DNA of 64,000 bases from Levilactobacillus yonginensis (GTDB lineage: Bacteria; Bacillota; Bacilli; Lactobacillales; Lactobacillaceae). Below the pieces are notes generated by a model. It worked only from the letters and a program-made list of their open reading frames with translations, ran no database searches and had not been told where the DNA came from. Of the stretch, positions 61,907-64,000 are shown piece by piece; within the stretch, counting starts at the first letter, position 1; every line of letters begins with the position of its first letter. The DNA is taken from contig NZ_RHNO01000001.1 of NCBI RefSeq assembly GCF_003946265.1, forward strand, positions 211,327 through 275,326, given 5' to 3'. The translations under genes and the position numbers were made by a program.

Positions 61907-63427
61907 TTGCAACAGATTATGCATATTTTGCAGACCCAGGGTGGGGACATCGTTCACGCCATTGGCCAGCATATTGGGTTGTCCCTGATTTCGCTACTGA
62001 TTGCGGCAGTCATTGCCATTCCCCTGGCTATCGTCTTGATGAATCACAAGCGGTCAGCCAACGTGATGCTGCAGATCACCAGTGTTTTGCAGACGATTCC
62101 CAGTCTAGCATTGTTGGGGATTCTGATTCCCATCGTGGGGATCGGGACGATTCCGTCAATCATTGCCTTAGTGATCTACGCAGTGATGCCCATCTTTCAA
62201 AATACCTATTCCGGGTTAACGACGATTGATCCGAACCTGGAAGAAGCGGCGACGGCGTTTGGGCTGTCCCGCCGGATGAAATTATTTCGAATTGAGTTGC
62301 CGTTGGCTTTGCCAATGATCATCTCGGGTATCCGTATCGCCATGGTCATGATCATTGGGACCGCGACGTTGGCTGCCCTGATTGGTGCCGGTGGTTTAGG
62401 GACCTACATTCTGTTGGGGATTGAAACCAACAATAACGCGTTACTGATTATTGGGGCCGTCCTGTCCGCCATTTTGGCATTAGTCTTTGGTGCTGCAATC
62501 GACTGGTTGGGTCGGCTGTCGTTTAAAAAAGTCGGCATCATCTTAGCCACGTTGGTGGTCTTAATTGGGGGCTTCGCAGGCTATCGTAAGTTGGTCAAAC
62601 CAGAAACGACCATTACCATTGCCGGGAAGATGGGCAGCGAGCCCGAGATTCTGATCAACATGTACAAGGACCTGATTGAGAACGACCACCCCAACATGAA
62701 GGTCAGCACCAAGGCCAACTTTGGTGGGACCAGTTTCCTGTTCAAGGCCTTGAAGTCAGGTTCCATCGATATTTATCCTGAGTTTACTGGAACGGTGCTG
62801 GAGTCGCTAGTGACGGGGCAGAAGTCAGCGAGTCATAATCCGGCGACCACTTACCGGGTGGCGAAGCAAGCGCTCAAATCGCAACAACAGCTCGCCTACC
62901 TGAAGCCCATGAAGTACCAAAATGGGTACGATTTGGCAGTGACGAAACAGTTTGCGAAGACCTACAACTTAAAGAACGTTTCAGACTTAGTGGCCGTTGA
63001 AGATAAGATTCACGCTGGGTTTGATCCGGACTTCTATCAACTGAAGGATGGCTATCCTGGATTAAGTAAGGCTTACAATCTTAAATTTGCCAGTGCCAAG
63101 ACGATGGAACCTTCCATTCGTTACAAGGCGATTGCCAATGGGAAGGTCAACCTGGTCGATGGGTACACGACCGATCCCGAGATTCAGGAGTACCATTTGG
63201 TGGTCTTGAAGGATGACAAGCAGTTCTTCCCACCTTATCAGGGCGCACCGTTGATGACGGAAAAATTATTGACGCAGCATCCGGAACTCCGGACGACGTT
63301 GAACAAGTTAGCCGGTAAGGTGTCAACAACTGACATGCAGAAAATGAATTACCGGGTGACCGTTAAGCACGAGAAGGCCGCAACCGTTGCGCGGGACTAC
63401 TTGAAGAGTCACGGTTTGTTGAACTAG
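61907..63427 (+). CDS. Fused permease-substrate-binding protein (OpuC/EgtU architecture)
   Basis: A 506-residue fusion: N-terminal permease with about six helices (about residues 15-215; EEAATAFGLSRRMKLFRIELPLALP is the EAA loop that contacts the ATPase), then an OpuAC-like binding domain on the outside (about 230-506). Binding-domain marks: MGSEPEILINMYKDLIE, NFGGTSFLFKALKSGSIDIYPEFTGT, and a late VDGYTTD segment. The same fused design occurs in EgtU (ergothioneine uptake) and in OpuC-like systems; the visible residues do not settle which. TTG start behind AAGGAGG. Forms one operon with the ATPase. Confidence 0.87.
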   Translation: MQQIMHILQTQGGDIVHAIGQHIGLSLISLLIAAVIAIPLAIVLMNHKRSANVMLQITSVLQTIPSLALLGILIPIVGIGTIPSIIALVIYAVMPIFQNTYSGLTTIDPNLEEAATAFGLSRRMKLFRIELPLALPMIISGIRIAMVMIIGTATLAALIGAGGLGTYILLGIETNNNALLIIGAVLSAILALVFGAAIDWLGRLSFKKVGIILATLVVLIGGFAGYRKLVKPETTITIAGKMGSEPEILINMYKDLIENDHPNMKVSTKANFGGTSFLFKALKSGSIDIYPEFTGTVLESLVTGQKSASHNPATTYRVAKQALKSQQQLAYLKPMKYQNGYDLAVTKQFAKTYNLKNVSDLVAVEDKIHAGFDPDFYQLKDGYPGLSKAYNLKFASAKTMEPSIRYKAIANGKVNLVDGYTTDPEIQEYHLVVLKDDKQFFPPYQGAPLMTEKLLTQHPELRTTLNKLAGKVSTTDMQKMNYRVTVKHEKAATVARDYLKSHGLLN

Positions 63428-63442
63428 AGAGAACTGTCAAAA

Positions 63443-63597
63443 ATGAAAGCAATTGTCGTAGAACATTCCGGCGGTCCAGAAGTATTGACGGTACATGAGG
63501 TCGACCGGCTAAAGTGTTTGCCTTACAAGATATGCGTGTGGCTCACGAATATTTAGCGAGCCATCAGAGTTTTGGCAAAGTGGTGGCCCTTTCCTAA
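63443..63597 (+). pseudogene. Remnant of a quinone oxidoreductase-like (MDR) gene, internal deletion
   Basis: The ATG at 63443 starts MKAIVVEHSGGPEVLTVHEVDR, the typical N-terminus of NADPH:quinone reductase. About 22 codons later, in a different frame, the DNA encodes KVFALQDMRVAHEYLASHQS followed by FGKVVALS and stop (TAA at 63595-63597), the typical C-terminus. About 270 codons of the middle are missing, so this is a two-ended deletion remnant. Confidence 0.8.
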
Positions 63598-63604
63598 AAA
63601 CCAC

Positions 63605-63633
63605 TTGACAATTATGAGGCCGGAGCATAAACT
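63605..63633 (+). promoter_or_regulatory. Promoter of the second T-box leader
   Basis: TTGACA (63605-63610), 17 bp, TAAACT (63628-63633). It lies just after the pseudogene remnant. Confidence 0.75.
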
Positions 63634-63659
63634 TATCATTAATTTCTAATCGAATTGTC

Positions 63660-63925
63660 ATAATCTCAGCTAGGAGAAGAGTAGTGACGACGCCGCTGTT
63701 CAGTGAGCCCGGTAAGTGGAAACGGGCCAGTGGTTAGCCATGAAGATGAGCTCCCGATAGCTATCAAGCGGTTCACGCTGCTTGATCGGTAGGAACCGTT
63801 AACTTTCCGGGTATCAATTGGTACCGTTGAGGCAGAGTCTGTGAAGGCTGTGTGAATTAGGGTGGTAAAACGACGCGTTCGTCCCTAGAACTAAGCAATT
63901 AGTTCTGGGATGAGCGCGTTTTTTT
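63660..63925 (+). promoter_or_regulatory. T-box riboswitch, specifier probably AUG (Met)
   Basis: Stem I begins GGAG..AGTA (63672-63682) and closes with CTCC at 63751-63754. The specifier strand reads ATGAA-G-ATG-A (63740-63749); by the GAA-N-codon spacing the codon is ATG, while reading directly after GAA gives GAT (Asp). The T-box motif AGGGTGGTAAAACG starts at 63859 and leads into a long terminator (CGCGTTCGTCCCTAGAACTAA paired with its complement, then T7). The controlled gene, if any, lies beyond the window. Confidence 0.85.
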
Positions 63926-63966
63926 ATGCCTTTAGGCCCGGTTGAGCACGCTAAAGCGTGCGAAAC

Positions 63967-63991
63967 AAAAAACCACCCGCTATGCGGGCGG
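63967..63991 (-). terminator. Leftward terminator close to the second T-box
   Basis: On the minus strand CCGCCCGC pairs with GCGGGTGG around ATA, followed by T6. It implies that a gene to the right is transcribed toward the T-box. Confidence 0.6.
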
Positions 63992-64000
63992 ATAGTAAAT

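Overview
The window looks like chromosome from a heterofermentative Lactobacillaceae species, probably of the Levilactobacillus group. The reasons are a base composition near 50% GC, AGGAGG-type ribosome binding sites, frequent TTG and GTG starts, CcpA-type cre boxes, T-box leaders, a WxL surface cluster, phenolic acid decarboxylase with PadR, and an AspD/AspT aspartate-decarboxylation pair. The species call is inference. I see no prophage, no transposase gene, no CRISPR array and no rRNA; there is one tRNA (Gln, UUG).

Layout. 1-3 kb: a leftward operon of three zinc-ribbon proteins, two of them membrane-anchored TcaA/YvbJ-like, with a terminator-like hairpin in its leader. 3.3-5.7 kb: a TetR regulator overlapping a LepA (EF-4) paralogue whose C-terminus is frameshifted. 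6-8.6 kb: oxalate decarboxylase plus an FAD oxidoreductase that has lost its redox cysteines. 8.7-10.7 kb: Nudix hydrolase and the divergent padA/padR pair with a clear PadR operator. 11-18.6 kb: a secreted protein, then a cre-controlled sugar locus (GPH symporter, two esterases, GH65 phosphorylase). 19-21 kb: GNAT, and a guanidine-I riboswitch controlling two SMR exporter subunits. 21-24.4 kb: fructokinase, zinc polyol dehydrogenase, membrane protein and VOC protein. 25-28.6 kb: vitamin B6 region (MocR regulator divergent from PLP kinase, ECF S component and a DUF436 protein). 29-32 kb: HicB-like protein, pentapeptide-repeat protein, LacI regulator, tRNA-Gln. 32.3-38.4 kb: a T-box leader, aspD, aspT and aspS. 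38.9-44.7 kb: DUF1275 protein, a lipoprotein arylsulfotransferase, two secreted C39-like cysteine peptidases, isochorismatase-type hydrolase. 44.9-50.8 kb: PadR/HAAS/DUF4097 operon, Dus, FabV, flavodoxin, GNAT. 51-58.2 kb: amino-acid permease, an unknown protein, and a three-gene WxL cluster. 58.9-64 kb: M20 peptidase, Lrp regulator, an OpuC/EgtUV-type transporter behind a riboswitch-like leader, a quinone-reductase remnant, and a second T-box at the right edge.

The intergenic spaces are full of repeats. Two families of long imperfect hairpins (family A about 180-195 bp, 11 copies; family B about 140-280 bp, 5 copies) occur alone and also joined as a B+A composite of about 570-594 bp. One composite (29446-30039) has matching terminal inverted repeats and a perfect 9-bp target duplication, so it behaves like a non-autonomous transposable element (MITE).

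The observations I find most worth checking are: the TPP-riboswitch-like but P3-less leader before the OpuC/EgtUV-type transporter; the composite MITE family; the probable Asp T-box linked to aspartate decarboxylation; the DUF436 protein inside a B6 operon; and the GH65/double-esterase locus. All functional assignments come from reading motifs by eye, without database searches.
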